Assembly: GCA_965140365.1 (NCBI GenBank)
Contig: OZ223196.1
Reading direction: 5' to 3' (one strand)
Origin: Hydrogenovibrio sp965140365
GTDB taxonomy: Bacteria > Pseudomonadota > Gammaproteobacteria > Thiomicrospirales > Thiomicrospiraceae
DNA length: 64,000 bases
Shown here: positions 25,474 to 33,974 of the stretch, piece after piece
Layout of the letters: the number at the start of each line of letters is the position of its first letter
Position numbering within the stretch: position 1 is the first letter of the stretch
The notes under the pieces: generated by a model
Seen by the model: the letters and a program-made list of their open reading frames with translations, nothing else
The model's database searches: none
Told to the model about the DNA's origin: nothing
Position numbers and translations under genes: made by a program

Positions 25474-27750
25474 ATGGAATCCAAAAAAGACCCATTACCG
25501 CATGCCACCCCGGAAGACGTCGCCGGCATTGAAGAGGCCTTGAACCCGGAAAAACGGGTGTATTCCGACGACCATGTGTGCCCGATCAAAGAAGCGCGCA
25601 TGGCGAAAAAGCGCCGCCCACCCGCGCATCCGGCCGTGAAATGGACCAGTCGTTTGGTGATGGGCTTGGCGGTGATTCCGATTATTGTGGTATTGGCCTT
25701 TATCGGGGCCATTACCTTTATGGATTTCAACCAGTACAAACCCACCATCGAAAGCGAATTCCAGGCGCGCACCGGTTATCCTTTGAACATCGAAGGCGAG
25801 TTGGACGTGTCGGTCTGGCCGTTTGCGTTGCAAGCCAGTCAGGTAGCGATGCAAGACAAAACCGACCCGGAACGCCCAGACCTGGCGAAAATCGACAGTA
25901 TTCAAGTGGAGTTTTCGCTGTGGGATTTATTCATCAATCGTAAGCTGGATATTCTCGGCGTCGAACTGGAAGGCGCGCACCTGTACCTTGAAACCGATAA
26001 AAACGGGCGTAGCAATTGGCACGGCATGCCGATGCTGTCGTATTTTTTGCCGGAACCAAAAGCGACTTTTCGAAGCGTAGGCTATCAACCGGTGGTCAAC
26101 AGCGCGGAAAGTCGTCAGGGCAATCCGCCGAGTTTCCACTGGCGTTTGAACAGTTTCGTGTCGCAAAACGCCGTGCTGGAATGGCGTAATGAAGAAAACG
26201 GTCATACCTTCCTGTTAGACGATTTCGACTTGATGGCGTTCGATATCGCGCCGGACGAACCGTTCAAATTGCTGACTAATTTCGCCTATCAAACCAATGT
26301 GGTCAAAAGCCGTTTCCACGTCAATCTATCGACCGAATTGACGGTGAATGAAGCCTTGAAGCAATGGCAATTGGCCGATTGGAACGGCAATATCCGTATG
26401 ATTCTGCCGAAGGAAACAAAAGTGCCGGAAGTGCGGGTGGAAACCGCTGGTAAAGTGTTTGATCTGGACATGGAGCGGAAGACGTTCCACGTGGAGCAGG
26501 CCAAATTGAGTTCGTTGAAAACCCAAATCGAAACCTCCATGCAAGGCCAATACGGCGCGCACCCACAAACCGAAGGCGAGGTGAAGGCGGAGCATATTCA
26601 TTTGCGTAAATGGTTCCGCCATTCCGGCATCGAGTATCCGCATTTCGTTAACCGCAAGGTATTGAGGGATGTGTCGGCGGCGTTCCGTTGGAAACAGACG
26701 GCGCGTCAGTTGAATATCGATGATCTGGAAATGTTAGTGGACGGCGCCAAAATTGTCGGTCATCTTCAGCGCAAGGAACAGGCGGGCCGACCGGATCAAT
26801 ACCGTTTCGACATCGCGGTATCCGAATTGGACATGGACCAGTACGAAGCCTATGTGAATCCGCCGCCGAAAAAACGTCGCTCAGCGGAAACGGCGGCTGA
26901 GCCTAAACCCACCACGCCGGTTCAAACCGCCCAAACCGCTTCGGGCAAAAAGCCGGAAACCTATCTGCCGATTGCCTTGCCGGTCAATACCTTGAAAGAC
27001 TTGGATGCCGAAGGCCATTTGACCATCGGGCAGTTGAAAGCTTGGCAGATGGTGTTCACCCACTTCGATTTGACTTTGGCGGCGAAGGACGGCCAGTTGA
27101 ATCTGGCACCGCTGAATGCAGATCTGTACCAAGGCAAGCTGCGTTCCGAATTGGCGGTGGACGTCACCGGTAAAACCCCGGCGTATGACTGGAAAGGTAC
27201 GATGGAAGGCATTCAGTTGAAGCCCTTTTTGGCCGATGGCTGGCAATATCATCAGTTGGATGGCGCTTACAGCGGAAATTTTGATTTACACACCCGCGGC
27301 GTCAACAGTTATTTGTTGCGCCAGAACATGAATGGTCGCATCACGGCCAAGGTGAATGATGGGGCCTTTGTGGGCATGGACTTGAACAAGTTGCTGGCCG
27401 GGCAGAAAACCCAGCCACAGGACGCCACGCAATTCCGTCGATTGAGTCTGACGGGAAATATTCGGAAAGGCATTTTGAAAACGAAGGACTTTAACATGAA
27501 AAGCCAACGTTTTTCCGCCACCGGCAGTGGTTCGCTGGAGTTGACCTCGACCTTGCTTGACAGCACTTTGTACACGGTTTACCAGAACCCACCGAAGTCG
27601 TTACGTTCTTTGAAGGGCATGAAAGTGCCGGTCTATCTGAAAGGGCCCTTGGATCAACTGAAATGGTCGGTTGACATGAAAGCCTTATTGAACAATCCGG
27701 ATAATCAGCAAAAGCTGCTGCAAGGCTTGCAGCAGCTGTTTCAATCTTGA
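25474..27750 (+). CDS. AsmA-family protein
   Basis: Start chosen at ATG 25474 (MESKKDPLPHATPEDV) because AAAGGAAAG precedes it; about 758 residues. A cytoplasmic N-terminus of about 60 residues, one membrane helix (VMGLAVIPIIVVLAFIGAITF), then the AsmA N-terminal pattern MDFNQYKPTIESEFQARTGYPLNIEGELD and a large repeating beta-groove region ending in the AsmA C-terminal domain (FNMKSQRFSATGSGSLEL). The family is tied to outer membrane lipid transport and assembly. The long charged N-terminal tail is unusual. It lies 34 bp after hemW. Confidence 0.9.
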   Translation: MESKKDPLPHATPEDVAGIEEALNPEKRVYSDDHVCPIKEARMAKKRRPPAHPAVKWTSRLVMGLAVIPIIVVLAFIGAITFMDFNQYKPTIESEFQARTGYPLNIEGELDVSVWPFALQASQVAMQDKTDPERPDLAKIDSIQVEFSLWDLFINRKLDILGVELEGAHLYLETDKNGRSNWHGMPMLSYFLPEPKATFRSVGYQPVVNSAESRQGNPPSFHWRLNSFVSQNAVLEWRNEENGHTFLLDDFDLMAFDIAPDEPFKLLTNFAYQTNVVKSRFHVNLSTELTVNEALKQWQLADWNGNIRMILPKETKVPEVRVETAGKVFDLDMERKTFHVEQAKLSSLKTQIETSMQGQYGAHPQTEGEVKAEHIHLRKWFRHSGIEYPHFVNRKVLRDVSAAFRWKQTARQLNIDDLEMLVDGAKIVGHLQRKEQAGRPDQYRFDIAVSELDMDQYEAYVNPPPKKRRSAETAAEPKPTTPVQTAQTASGKKPETYLPIALPVNTLKDLDAEGHLTIGQLKAWQMVFTHFDLTLAAKDGQLNLAPLNADLYQGKLRSELAVDVTGKTPAYDWKGTMEGIQLKPFLADGWQYHQLDGAYSGNFDLHTRGVNSYLLRQNMNGRITAKVNDGAFVGMDLNKLLAGQKTQPQDATQFRRLSLTGNIRKGILKTKDFNMKSQRFSATGSGSLELTSTLLDSTLYTVYQNPPKSLRSLKGMKVPVYLKGPLDQLKWSVDMKALLNNPDNQQKLLQGLQQLFQS

Positions 27751-27767
27751 ACGATTGTCTATACATC

Positions 27768-27791
27768 AAACCGCCCAGGCCTGGGCGGTTT
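27768..27791. terminator. Bidirectional terminator built on CCAGGCCTGG
   Basis: Perfect 24-bp palindrome with AAACCGCC and GGCGGTTT flanking the 10-bp core at 27775-27784. It lies between the convergent AsmA-like and YeiH genes. Confidence 0.85.
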
Positions 27792-27804
27792 GGAGATTGG
27801 CCGT

Positions 27805-28836
27805 TTAAAGCGTCAGGGTTTTGGCAAGCAGGTAGCCACCGAACAGAAGCATCATAAACAGTATCCCGGCTAAAACAAATGCCTTAGAGCCGACTTGTTT
27901 CATTTTGTTCAGTTGCGTTTCCATCCCGAGCGCAACCATCGCCATGGTCAGTAAAAAGGTGTCGATTTGATGAATTGTCTCGACCCAATAGACAGGCAAT
28001 AATTGCAGTGAATTAAAAGCCGCGATACCCAGAAACCCGACAGCAAACCATGGAATGGTTTTCACAAACGGAACCTTTGGCTGGTTGTTTTGCGGTGTCG
28101 CTTGGCGAACGACAAACCAACCCGTGACCAGAATCACGGGAACGATCATCAATACCCGTGTCATTTTTTCAATGACGGCATATTCCTGGGCGGTTTCGCT
28201 CAGAACGCTCGATGCGCCGACAACCTGCGCCACTTCATGTAGGGTCCCACCAAAATAGAGGCCTTTACCGAAATCACTCAATGAAAATAGGTTAAGGCTG
28301 TTTAAAAAGGGATATAAAAACATCGCCAAGGTGCCAAAGACGACCACGGTAGCAACCGCCACGGCCGTTTGATGGCTTTTGGCTTTGACAACCGGTTCAA
28401 CAGCCAAAATCGCCGCGGCACCGCAGACACCGCTGCCCGCAGACGTTAATAATGCGGTTTGAGGGTCCATTTTCAAAAGCCGTGTTCCAATCAAAAAGCC
28501 ACTGATAATAATGGTGGCCACCACTGTGATAGCCATCAGCAGCCCGGGGAGGCCGATGGATTCAATTTCTTGTAGGGTAATGGAGAATCCATACAGAATA
28601 ATGGCCAGGCGTAATATCTTTCGGGCTGAAAAATGGATGCCGGCATGCCATTCCTGCGGGATGTGTTGATGCAGTGTATTGCCATAGGCGGTGCCGAGCA
28701 CAATACCAATAATCAACGGACTCAATCCCAGCGGCAATAACCAGGCACTGCTGGCCAGTTGTTGAGCGGCCGTGGCAAATAAAGCCACTAACAATAAGCC
28801 GTTAAGGGTGTGTCCTCGGGTTGCGCTATGAAACAT
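27805..28836 (-). CDS. YeiH/UPF0324-family membrane transporter
   Basis: 343 residues with about ten hydrophobic segments and the family landmarks GIVLGTAYGN, LRLAIILYGF, TSAGSGVCGAAAILAVEPVVKAK and GGTLHEVAQVVGA. Members are annotated as putative sulfate or sulfonate-type exporters; the substrate is not proven. AGGAG sits before the ATG. It is divergent from a LysR gene with a palindromic operator candidate between them, matching the yeiH-yeiE arrangement of enterobacteria. Confidence 0.9.
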   Translation of the reverse strand: MFHSATRGHTLNGLLLVALFATAAQQLASSAWLLPLGLSPLIIGIVLGTAYGNTLHQHIPQEWHAGIHFSARKILRLAIILYGFSITLQEIESIGLPGLLMAITVVATIIISGFLIGTRLLKMDPQTALLTSAGSGVCGAAAILAVEPVVKAKSHQTAVAVATVVVFGTLAMFLYPFLNSLNLFSLSDFGKGLYFGGTLHEVAQVVGASSVLSETAQEYAVIEKMTRVLMIVPVILVTGWFVVRQATPQNNQPKVPFVKTIPWFAVGFLGIAAFNSLQLLPVYWVETIHQIDTFLLTMAMVALGMETQLNKMKQVGSKAFVLAGILFMMLLFGGYLLAKTLTL

Positions 28837-28903
28837 CGTATTTCTCCTGAGTTGAAAAGGTGAGAGAGGTTCTTTAGCGGCTATTGTAAAAAGGTCAAAC
28901 CAT

Positions 28904-28921
28904 AGTAAAATCTTATTTACT
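28904..28921. promoter_or_regulatory. Candidate LysR operator in the yeiH/lysR divergent region
   Basis: Perfect inverted repeat AGTAAA-N6-TTTACT. It starts 24 bp upstream of the chosen LysR start (28945), where a LysR regulator usually controls itself and its divergent target. Confidence 0.5.
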
Positions 28922-28944
28922 TATACAGTTTATTGGAAAAACCG

Positions 28945-29811
28945 ATGATTAAGGCCGGTTACCTTGTCACCTTTGCAAAGGTGGCGGAGTTGAAAAATAT
29001 TACGTTGGCGGCTGAAGCGTTGCATCGTTCTCAGCCAGCTATCTCGGGCCAGTTGAAAGCGCTTCAGGCGGAATTTACGCAGCCTCTGTATCACCGAAAA
29101 GGGGCGGGGGTTGAGTTGAGCGAGTTGGGACTGGCGTTGTTGCCTTATGCACAACGGCAGGCCAAATTGCTGATTGATGTGGAAACGTTTCGGCATCATA
29201 TTGAATACGATCAGACGGTCGTGCTCAAAATAGGGGCTTCCACCACCATTGCGAATTATGCTATTCCATCCCTTATTTCACGGTTTCAGAAAGCTTATCC
29301 GATGATTAAAGTGGAAATGCTGGTCGGTAATACACAGAAAATTCTGCAAAACTTGCCGTCTTTGGATGCGGCTTTTGTTGAAGGACGGGTGAAGGGAATT
29401 CAAAATACCGGTTATTATCCAACGATCTGGAAGCAGGATGAGTTGGTGGTACTCATGCCTGAAAGTCACCCGCTGACGCAGTGTGCGGAAATTCATTTAA
29501 AGGATTTAACCGATTGTCCCATCATTTTGAGAGAGCAGGGATCCGGAACACGGGAAATGACCGAATTGGCGTTCAAGTTGTCGGGCATTGAGATCCAACC
29601 GGTGATTGAGCTTTACACGACTGAAGCGATTAAAGAAGCCGTCAGAGTTGGCTTGGGCGTTGCGTTGGTGTCTAAGTTGGCGGTGGAAACCTTGCCGCCA
29701 ACAGTACATTGGCGGCACTTAACCGAGGACGATAAAATTATTCGCCCTTTGTCTTTATTGTTACCGGAGCTGGGAGATCATAGCCATTGGATTAGAACCT
29801 TTATTCGTTAG
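28945..29811 (+). CDS. LysR-family regulator, YeiE-like
   Basis: About 288 residues from ATG 28945 (MIKAGYLVTFAKVAEL), preferred over the upstream TTG because it gives the usual LysR N-terminus. Winged HTH at about 1-60 (NITLAAEALHRSQPAISGQLKALQ) and a periplasmic-binding-protein-like effector domain from about 85. The effector site segment ILREQGSGTREMTE resembles CysB/YeiE-type anion-binding regulators. Divergent from the YeiH transporter gene, which it probably controls. Confidence 0.88.
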   Translation: MIKAGYLVTFAKVAELKNITLAAEALHRSQPAISGQLKALQAEFTQPLYHRKGAGVELSELGLALLPYAQRQAKLLIDVETFRHHIEYDQTVVLKIGASTTIANYAIPSLISRFQKAYPMIKVEMLVGNTQKILQNLPSLDAAFVEGRVKGIQNTGYYPTIWKQDELVVLMPESHPLTQCAEIHLKDLTDCPIILREQGSGTREMTELAFKLSGIEIQPVIELYTTEAIKEAVRVGLGVALVSKLAVETLPPTVHWRHLTEDDKIIRPLSLLLPELGDHSHWIRTFIR

Positions 29812-29923
29812 TTTTCTCCGCCACATTGTCTAAAAGTTCTGCTCGGACAATGAAAAGACTCGCCTTCGTTTATGAAACCTATGATCTATTAGGGGCGACA
29901 TGAGGACGAAATTAGGAACGAAA

Positions 29924-30679
29924 CTAGGGACGACGTTCGAAAATCAAATCCCATACGCCATGACCCAGCTTATGGCCGCGCTGTTCGAATTTGGTCAAGG
30001 GGCGATAATCCGGGCGCGGCGTAAATTGGCCTTCACCGGCGGTGTTGGTGTAATCCGGTGCCGCAGTCATCACCTCCATCATTTGCTCGGCGTAATCCTC
30101 CCAATCGGTTGCCATGTGGAAGTGGCCGCCGGGCTTGAGGTGTTGGGCAATGGTGTGTGCAAATTCCGCTTGCAGGATGCGGCGTTTTTTGTGCTTTTTC
30201 TTGTGCCAAGGGTCGGGGAAGAACAGATACACCGCCGACAGGCTGTCTTTTGGAATCTGTTTGTTTAACACTTCCACCGCGTCGTCGTTGAAAACGCGTA
30301 CATTGGTGAGGCCCTTCTCCTGAACCAGTTTCAACAAAGCGCCGACGCCGGGGCGATGCACTTCGATACCGATGTAATTGTTTTCCGGATGCGCTTCTGC
30401 CATAGCGGCCAGACTGGTGCCCATGCCGAAACCGATTTCGACAATGGTCGACGCATCACGCTCGAACAGCTCGGTGAGATCCAAGAGTTTATCTTCCTGT
30501 TCCAGTCCATAGCTTGGCCACATGGCGTCCAGCGCGTTTTGTTGTGCCTTGGAAAGGCGCCCTTGGCGTAGGACAAAGCTTTTGATGCGACGTTTTTCGG
30601 GTGGGATGTCGGTTGGTCTGTCCGCCGGTATTTCCGACGACGGTTGGGTTTGGGCGGTTTCGGTTGTTTTTTCGGTCAT
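29924..30679 (-). CDS. trmB: tRNA (guanine-N7-)-methyltransferase
   Basis: 251 residues. Makes m7G46 in tRNA using SAM. Shows VEIGFGMGTSLAAMAEAHPENNYIGIEVH (SAM motif I and following acidic residue), FFPDPWHKKKHKKRR (the TrmB signature) and FKMATDWEDYAE-like residues near the C-terminus. The first 25 residues are a Thr/Glu-rich extension not expected in the family core. Divergent from mutY. Confidence 0.96.
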   Translation of the reverse strand: MTEKTTETAQTQPSSEIPADRPTDIPPEKRRIKSFVLRQGRLSKAQQNALDAMWPSYGLEQEDKLLDLTELFERDASTIVEIGFGMGTSLAAMAEAHPENNYIGIEVHRPGVGALLKLVQEKGLTNVRVFNDDAVEVLNKQIPKDSLSAVYLFFPDPWHKKKHKKRRILQAEFAHTIAQHLKPGGHFHMATDWEDYAEQMMEVMTAAPDYTNTAGEGQFTPRPDYRPLTKFEQRGHKLGHGVWDLIFERRP

Positions 30680-30775
30680 GGTGTTTAGTACAATATGTGG
30701 GCCGCTTGATTACCCTGAGGGGAATCTCGCTGCCCTAGTGTTTAAATTTTTGACTTATTATAACGGAAAAGCGAA

Positions 30776-31852
30776 TTGGATAAACGACAGGCAATAACCG
30801 AACCTTCTTTTTCACAGGCCTTGTTGGATTGGTTCGATGTTTCGGGCCGTCATGATTTGCCTTGGCAGCAGGATAAGACCCCTTATCGGGTCTGGGTGTC
30901 GGAAATCATGCTGCAGCAAACTCAGGTGCAGACGGTTATCGCGTATTACGAGCGATTTATGGCGTCTTTCCCGACGGTGGAAGCCTTGGCCCAGTCTACG
31001 GAAGAAGCCGTGTTGGCCCATTGGTCGGGGTTGGGATATTACGCCCGGGGGCGCAATTTGCTGAAAGCGGCGAAAGTGGTGGTGGATGAATTGGGGGGTG
31101 TCTTTCCGTCGGATTTGGAAGGGATGATGGCTTTGCCGGGCATTGGCCGTTCCACGGCGGGTGCGATTCTGTCGATTGCCTGTGGGCAGCGGCATCCGAT
31201 TTTGGACGGTAATGTCAAACGGGTGCTGTGCCGTTACGATGCAGTGGAAAGCTGGTCGGGCGAAAAACGGACTGAAGCTAAGCTTTGGCAGCGAGCCGAG
31301 GCGTTGACGCCGGAAATCCGGTTTGAAGACTATACTCAGGCGATTATGGATTTGGGGGCGACCTTATGCACCCGCAGCAAGCCGAAGTGTGATGTTTGCC
31401 CGGTTAGCGAAAACTGCCAGGCCTGGCAGCAAGGCCGAGTGACGGCGTTTCCGTATTCCAAGCCGAAAACCGAAAAGCCGACGCGAGCGGTGGCGATGTT
31501 GCTGCTGCGGAAACCGTCCGGTGATATTTTATTGGAAAAACGCCCAACAAACGGCATTTGGGGCGGGCTCTGGAGCCTGCCGGAATCGCCGGAGCCAGCG
31601 GTGCAAAACCTGATAAAAAACAAGGTTGAAACCGTCTGTGACGGCGCTGGGGATTTGATAAAATGGCCCCTTCTGAAACACACTTTCAGTCATTATCACC
31701 TGATGATTCAACCGATTTTGGTGGACCGGGTGCGCTCGACTGATCTGGACGGCGAATGGCTGCCGGTGGCGGAGGCCTTGACGCGAGGCGTGCCGGCACC
31801 GATTCGAAAACTCATCAAACAACTGGAGAGTCACAATGGCGAGAATGGTTAA
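30776..31852 (+). CDS. mutY: A/G-specific adenine DNA glycosylase
   Basis: 358 residues. Removes adenine mispaired with 8-oxoguanine. Has VSEIMLQQTQVQTVI with the catalytic Glu, helix-hairpin-helix MALPGIGRSTAGAI, catalytic Asp in LDGNVKRVLCR, four cluster cysteines in CTRSKPKCDVCPVSENC (with the preceding Cys), and a NUDIX-like C-terminal domain. Starts with TTG 30776 after ACGGAAAAG. It overlaps yggX by 17 bp. Contains CCAGGCCTGG (31417, CQAW) just after the Fe-S cluster. Confidence 0.97.
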   Translation: MDKRQAITEPSFSQALLDWFDVSGRHDLPWQQDKTPYRVWVSEIMLQQTQVQTVIAYYERFMASFPTVEALAQSTEEAVLAHWSGLGYYARGRNLLKAAKVVVDELGGVFPSDLEGMMALPGIGRSTAGAILSIACGQRHPILDGNVKRVLCRYDAVESWSGEKRTEAKLWQRAEALTPEIRFEDYTQAIMDLGATLCTRSKPKCDVCPVSENCQAWQQGRVTAFPYSKPKTEKPTRAVAMLLLRKPSGDILLEKRPTNGIWGGLWSLPESPEPAVQNLIKNKVETVCDGAGDLIKWPLLKHTFSHYHLMIQPILVDRVRSTDLDGEWLPVAEALTRGVPAPIRKLIKQLESHNGENG

Positions 31853-32108
31853 CTGTGTCAAAATGGGCGAAGAAATGGAAGGCTTGGATTTTCCACCTTT
31901 TCCGGGCGAATTGGGACAAAAGGTGTTTGACAATGTGTCTAAAGAGGCCTGGAAACAATGGTTGGCGCAACAGACGATTCTGATTAATGAATATCGACTG
32001 TCCAGCCTGGACCCGAAAGCACAAAATTTCTTGAAAGACGAAATGCAAAAATTCCTGTTTGGCGGTGAAGATATTGAATTGCCGGATGAGTTTAGCGCCG
32101 TTGATTAA
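31836..32108 (+). CDS. yggX: Fe(2+)-trafficking / oxidative damage protection protein
   Basis: 90 residues, full length. N-terminus MARMVNCVKMGEEMEGLDFPP with the conserved Cys7, and the DEMQKFLFGG C-terminal segment. Protects Fe-S clusters and supports iron trafficking in enterobacteria. GGAG precedes the ATG. The start overlaps the 3' end of mutY, the arrangement common in gammaproteobacteria, and couples repair of oxidised DNA to Fe-S protection. Confidence 0.97.
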   Translation: MARMVNCVKMGEEMEGLDFPPFPGELGQKVFDNVSKEAWKQWLAQQTILINEYRLSSLDPKAQNFLKDEMQKFLFGGEDIELPDEFSAVD

Positions 32109-32248
32109 CGGGCACTTCTCTTTTAATCTCTTTTAACACCGATGAAAGGCCAGCGCAATGCTGGTCTGTTCGGTTTCATCGGAGAAACTTATCACTGGGA
32201 TAGAGACGATTGATTCGGCCGAAAATCCGCTTGTGCTAAAATGAAAAC

Positions 32249-32287
32249 GGGTGCCTAAGAAAGCAGAAATGGTTTTCTCAGGCACCG
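32249..32287 (+). promoter_or_regulatory. Leader hairpin before the EAL-HDOD gene
   Basis: Inverted repeat GGTGCCT ... AGGCACC with an extended, slightly mismatched inner stem (AAGAAA / TTTTCT), ending about 30 bp before the start codon. There is no T-run on the coding strand. It may be a leader structure; nothing shows a ligand. The 207-bp gap also holds an imperfect hairpin at about 32139-32182. Confidence 0.4.
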
Positions 32288-32315
32288 ATTTTCAGCGATT
32301 AAAATAGAGATAATC

Positions 32316-33518
32316 ATGTCGCAATTAGTGGATATCTACATCGGCCGTCAGCCGATTTTCGACGCGTCCGTGCGCGTTCATGCCTATGAACTGCTATTCC
32401 GCTCCGGTTCCGAAGACAACCATGCCCGCATCCTCGGTGGCGACCATGCCACGGCTCAGGTGATGATGAACCTGTTCGGCGATATGGGGTTTCAGGAAGT
32501 GGTCGGCCGTCATAAAGCGTTTATCAATTTCACAGAAGGGTTGTTGTTGAGTGAAAACAAGCCTTTCTTTCCGCCGAAGCAAATTGCCATTGAAGTACTG
32601 GAAAACGTGCAGGTGACGCCTAAAATCGTTGACGCCTTGAGCGACTTGCGTGCGAAAGGGTATGAAGTGGCGTTGGACGATTACATCTTCAATCCAAAGT
32701 TAGCCGAACTGGAAGCCTGTGCGGATATCATCAAGGTCGATATCCTACAAGTCGGGCCCAAGAAGATGCTGGAACACGTGGGCCGCCTGAAGGAAAAAGG
32801 CATTCGTCTGTTGGCCGAAAAGGTCGAGACGCGTGAGCAGTTCGAGTTTTGTCAAAAAATCGGCTTCGATTATTTTCAGGGCTATTTTTTTTCCAAACCG
32901 AAAATTTTGCAAGGCCGTAGTCTGCCGTCCAATAAACTATCGACCATGAAGTTGCTGGCCAATGTCTATGACCCCGACATCGATATGACGATTCTCAGTA
33001 ATATCATTCGTCAGGATGTGGCGTTGAGCCAAAAGCTGTTACGTTTTGTGGCCACGGCGGGCGGCAACCATAAGATTACCTCCATTCACGATGCGGTGTT
33101 GCGCTTTGGCTTAAAGCGTTTGCAAAGCTGGTCGAGCATGATGGTGCTGTCGGGTGTGGATGATAAGCCACGCGAGTTGTTTCATACCTCATTGATTCGC
33201 GCTAAGTTTTGTGAATTGGTGGGCGAACAGGTGGGCGATTTTTCTAAGGACAGCTATTTTACCGTCGGGCTTTTCTCCACCTTGGATGCCGTGATGGATG
33301 CCTCTTTGGAAGAACTACTGGCGCAGTTGAACTTTGACCCGAAAATCAAACAGGCGCTGGTGGCCTCTCATGGAGCTTTAGGCGTGGCTTTGGCGGCGGT
33401 TAAGGGAATGGAGCAGGGCAAAACGGATTTTGAGCTTCCTGAAGGACTGACGCCGTCAGATTTGTCGAAATTGTATCTGGAAGCGATGGAATTCGCCAAT
33501 AAGGTCGATTTGGGCTAA
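32316..33518 (+). CDS. EAL-HDOD signalling protein
   Basis: 400 residues, cytoplasmic. EAL-type domain (about 5-205) joined to an HDOD domain (about 200-390, KLLRFVATAGGNHKITSIHDAVLRFGLKRLQSW). ExLxR is kept as ELLFR and Asp-Asp as LDDYIFN, but the DFGTG loop that organises catalysis is lost, as usual in the EAL-HDOD group, so c-di-GMP breakdown is unlikely and c-di-GMP-responsive signalling is the family inference. It stands alone, with a repeat-cassette terminator after it. Confidence 0.88.
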   Translation: MSQLVDIYIGRQPIFDASVRVHAYELLFRSGSEDNHARILGGDHATAQVMMNLFGDMGFQEVVGRHKAFINFTEGLLLSENKPFFPPKQIAIEVLENVQVTPKIVDALSDLRAKGYEVALDDYIFNPKLAELEACADIIKVDILQVGPKKMLEHVGRLKEKGIRLLAEKVETREQFEFCQKIGFDYFQGYFFSKPKILQGRSLPSNKLSTMKLLANVYDPDIDMTILSNIIRQDVALSQKLLRFVATAGGNHKITSIHDAVLRFGLKRLQSWSSMMVLSGVDDKPRELFHTSLIRAKFCELVGEQVGDFSKDSYFTVGLFSTLDAVMDASLEELLAQLNFDPKIKQALVASHGALGVALAAVKGMEQGKTDFELPEGLTPSDLSKLYLEAMEFANKVDLG

Positions 33519-33541
33519 TCGAAGGGGGTTATTCGGATTAT

Positions 33542-33587
33542 AAAAAACCGCCACACCCTAAAGAGTATAAAGGCCTGGCGGTTTTTT
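33542..33587. terminator. Terminator, copy 2 of a 46-bp repeated terminator cassette
   Basis: Same structure as 19446-19491, with one base different (A for G in the inner hairpin). It lies between the convergent EAL-HDOD and ABM genes. Confidence 0.88.
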
Positions 33588-33591
33588 GGTT

Positions 33592-33939
33592 TTACACAAC
33601 CGGTGCGTCGTAGTCCTCGGGTTCATCGGAATAAACGCAGACGTTCCAATCGGCTGCCAGGCCGTCGTCGGCCTGACAGTAGGTTTCGAAAAACTCCACG
33701 ATTTCACGGCGCTGACAATGTGCTTCAAAACTGGGCATATCTCGCCAGATTTCGTTAAACGCGATTGGCATGCTTTTCCCATCGGCAAACGGGCTTTGAA
33801 TTTGACGGGTGACACGGTATTGAAGGCAGCCGTCTTCACGTAAAGTATTCGGCTCCAGTGCCTGGAGCACTTTGAACAGCGCGGATTCCTTTCCGGGTTT
33901 CGGTTGGAATTGCGCGATGCAATAAACGCGTTGAGACAT
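33592..33939 (-). CDS. Antibiotic biosynthesis monooxygenase (ABM)-fold protein
   Basis: 115 residues with the small ferredoxin-like ABM/quinol monooxygenase pattern: YCIAQFQPKPGKESALFKVLQALEPN, GCLQYRVTRQ, FNEIWRDMPSFEAHCQ. Some members oxidise quinols, others bind haem or have no known activity; nothing here decides. GGAGGAAAC precedes the ATG. It lies 35 bp after the hemE stop on the same strand. Confidence 0.75.
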   Translation of the reverse strand: MSQRVYCIAQFQPKPGKESALFKVLQALEPNTLREDGCLQYRVTRQIQSPFADGKSMPIAFNEIWRDMPSFEAHCQRREIVEFFETYCQADDGLAADWNVCVYSDEPEDYDAPVV

Positions 33940-33974
33940 GTTTCCTCCTGACGGTATCGAATCGTCGATGGTGT

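Noticed and set aside
32139..32182. Hairpin after yggX as a terminator
   Set aside because: The stem is interrupted and there is no T-run; it could be a leader structure but evidence is insufficient.
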